Assembly (NCBI RefSeq): GCF_945859685.1
Contig: NC_079148.1
Span: 26,671,946-26,735,945, forward strand
Direction: 5' to 3'
Length of the DNA: 64,000 bases
DNA from: Eupeodes corollae
Lineage: Eukaryota; Arthropoda; Insecta; Diptera; Syrphidae
The translations under genes were made by a program, and so were the position numbers. The notes under the pieces are model-generated. The model was not told where the DNA came from and made no database searches. It saw nothing but the letters and a program-made list of their open reading frames with translations. Of this stretch, positions 61,886 to 64,000 are shown piece after piece. The stretch's first letter is position 1; every line of letters starts with the position of its first letter.

Positions 61886-62058
61886 ACTGAAAATTCAACT
61901 ATTGTCCATTGGGGAACATGTATTCCAGCTTCGTGTAATGCCAAAGATGTACAAATATTTTTAGAAAATTATCTTCAAAAATCTGTAACTGTTGATGAAA
62001 AAATGTGCCAAATAGAAAAAAGCGAGATTATTGTGACCAAAGAAATGATGATTTATGC
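61886..62058 (+). CDS. NRF-6-family membrane protein, exon 3 (gene continues beyond window)
   Basis: Separated from exon 2 by a 70-bp intron (TTTACAG acceptor). Phase 0 start gives TENSTIVHWGTCIPASCNAK, the WGTC-PASC cysteine motif closing the NRF domain, then EKMCQIEKSE and IIVTKEMMIYA. Donor GC/GTAAGT at 62058/62059, phase 2. Exons 1-3 code for 227 residues. The transmembrane acyltransferase part must lie right of 64000. Confidence 0.85.
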
Positions 62059-62393
62059 GTAAGTATTTACTTCAAAGCCATACAAAACCATTTAGAGCTT
62101 TTGAATTTTCGAAATACTTAAAAATTGTCTTACAAACTTAAAAATTCATCAACTATCACGCTTTTTGCTTACATCAGCTGTCTAATAAATTGATATTTTT
62201 TTAATCAATTTTATTAAAATATAAAAATCCGTATTGAAAATAACAGTTTTCATCAATTTTCTAGTTAACTGTCAATAGCTTTCAATGGCCAGGTTTAGAC
62301 GTTTATAGAAGTTTCTAGTATCTGATTGGCCAGCTGAGGAAAAACTGCATTCCAATCCAGTCAACTTTATTGGAAATTTGACTGGAAAGTTAC

Positions 62394-64000
62394 TTACTTA
62401 CTTAAGGTGGTGCTACAGTCCGGGCGGACCTGGGCCTCAATCAACAAGCGTCTCCAGCCAGCTCGGTCCCTAGCTAGCTGTCTCCAGTTTCGCACGCCAA
62501 GTTGGTTGAGGTCTTCACCCTGAGTGCGCCACCTGAGTCGCGGTCTTTCTCTACAGCGTCGTCCCTCGGGATCGGATTCGAATACCTTCCAGAACGATGT
62601 TGAAGTAGTCGCATGACAATGCATCGCCTTATCTAAAACCTTTTTTGACATCAAATGCATCGGTAAGATCTTTTCCGACCTTGATAGAGCAGCGTGCATT
62701 CTCCATCGTCATTCTGCACAAACGGATAAGTTTGACAGGGATGCCAAAACTAGACATTGCTCGGTAGAGCTCTTCCCTATAGATGCTGTCATACGCGGCT
62801 TTAAAATCGATAAAGAGATGGTGGGTATCGAATTGAAGCTCCTGGGTTTTTTAAAAGATCTGCCGTAGTGTGGATATTTGGTCGATAGTGGACTTTCTTC
62901 GTCTGAAGCCACCCTGATAAGGACCAATCAGGTTGTTAACAAATGGCTTCAGACGTTCACATAATACTGCAGAGAGGATCTTATATGCAATATTAAGGAG
63001 ACTGATGCCTCTGTAGTTTGCGCAGTTTAGAAGGTCTCCTTTCATATTTATCGGGCATGCTATGCTAAGATTCCATTCATCGGGCTTTCTTCCGACCATA
63101 TTTTGCAGATGAGTTGGTGCATGCTCGGTACCAAGTCATCGCCTGCTGCTTTGAATAGTTCGGCAGCGATGTCGTCAGCTCCAGCAGCTTTGTTTGACTT
63201 AAGTTTAGATATAGGTATCTTCACTTCGTTAAGGTCGGGTAGGCGTAATTGTTGATCTGGGTCGCCGAGGTTGAGTGGTTCTATCTCCCTTACAGCGGAA
63301 TTCGGTTCGTCATCGCCGTTATATAATTTGGAGAAGTGATCTTTCTATATTCTCAGCATCGACTGCGGTTCTACTACGGTGTTCCCCTGATCGTCTTTAC
63401 ATGCTTCGGTTCGTGGCTGGTACCCTTGGGAGTTTTTTTTACCTTTTGGTAAAATTTACGAACATCATTCCTGTTGTGACATCCCTCTATCTGCTCGATC
63501 GCGCGCTTCTCATGCTCTCTTTTTTTCATCTAAGAAGCCGGTGTTCCTCTCTCCTCTTCTGCTCGTAGAGCTCGAGCAGCTCTAGTCCTTTTGTGCCGTT
63601 TTGTATGCCTCTTGTTTCGCTGCGTGCGCTTGCCGGCATTTTTTGCTTGGATCTTGATATCCGTAGACGTACCTTGGCTACAACGAGGTAATGGTTCGAG
63701 TCAATCTTGGCCTCTCGGAATGTTCTGATATTATGTATACTGGAGAAGTGTCGTTCGTCGATTGCAATGTGGTCAATCTGGTTGATGGTTGAATTATCAG
63801 GAGATTTCCATATCCCTTATTGATATTGAGATGTGTGAACTGCGTACTAGCTACCAGAACGTCTCGCCCGCAGTGAAATCCACCAGCGTGAATCCGTTGT
63901 CGGAGGTGGTGTCGTGCAGGCTGTATCTCCCGATTATGTCTTCTCTTCCTAGCTTGGCATTAAAATCTCCTAAGACAATTTTAATGTCATAGCCAGGGCA
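62394..64000 (-). pseudogene. RTE-like non-LTR retrotransposon relic in intron 3, running off the window
   Basis: Minus strand, 5' to 3': endonuclease pieces GDFNAKLGREDIIGRYSLHD and HIAIDERHFSSIHNIRTFRE. The catalytic SDH motif reads SNHYLVVAKVRLR. Then RT: GRKPDEWNLSIACPI, NYRGISLLNIAYKILSAVLC, GFRRRKSTIDQIST. A deletion then fuses the palm region straight to the C-terminus (VFESDPEGRRCRERPRLRWR), so YADD is missing. The 3' end is CCACCTTAAGTAAGTAAGTAA, an AAGT-type tail. Same family as 31487-32763. Confidence 0.85.

Overview
The window looks like nuclear DNA of a brachyceran fly. It is strongly AT-rich and has fly-style start contexts (AACAAAATGG), GT-AG introns from about 60 bp to tens of kb, an insect-type nuclear tRNA-Val, and many non-LTR and DNA-transposon relics. 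The species cannot be fixed from sequence alone.

Two host protein genes and one tRNA gene are supported. (1) 1270-4209, plus strand: an essentially complete BTBD7 orthologue with two BTB domains and a BACK region, a 102-bp last intron and a probable 5' UTR exon from 1055. (2) 12070-12142, minus strand: tRNA-Val(UAC) with a Pol III T-run terminator. (3) From 14873, plus strand: an NRF-6 (nose resistant to fluoxetine)-family membrane protein gene. Exon 1 carries the signal peptide and the start of the NRF domain. Exons 2 and 3 lie at 61613-61815 and 61886-62058. The first intron is therefore about 46.4 kb, and the gene runs off the right edge.

The BTBD7-NRF intergenic region (4.2-14.8 kb) and the giant intron are filled with mobile DNA. 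They hold a 3-bp-duplicating MITE family (GGTCGCATTC ends) and a related 0.9-kb TIR element with a spliced five-exon ORF. They also hold at least six non-LTR retrotransposon relics: an ORF1-only piece, Jockey-like, I-like with RNase H, RTE-like, and others. DNA-transposon relics include a DD41D (rosa-type) mariner element with TIRs, a second mariner-type relic, a Tc1 relic and PIF/Harbinger fragments.

Five copies of an unusual 1.1-2.3 kb element are present. It is built from imperfect tandem units of about 170 bp and ends in a short hairpin. A decayed HPF1-like gene fragment that still has an intron is also embedded in the mobile DNA.

The least ordinary items are the five-copy tandem-unit element family (two copies abut head-to-tail with no base between), the TIR element with the five-exon ORF, the HPF1-like captured fragment, and the 46-kb intron whose splice restores an exact NRF motif across the gap.
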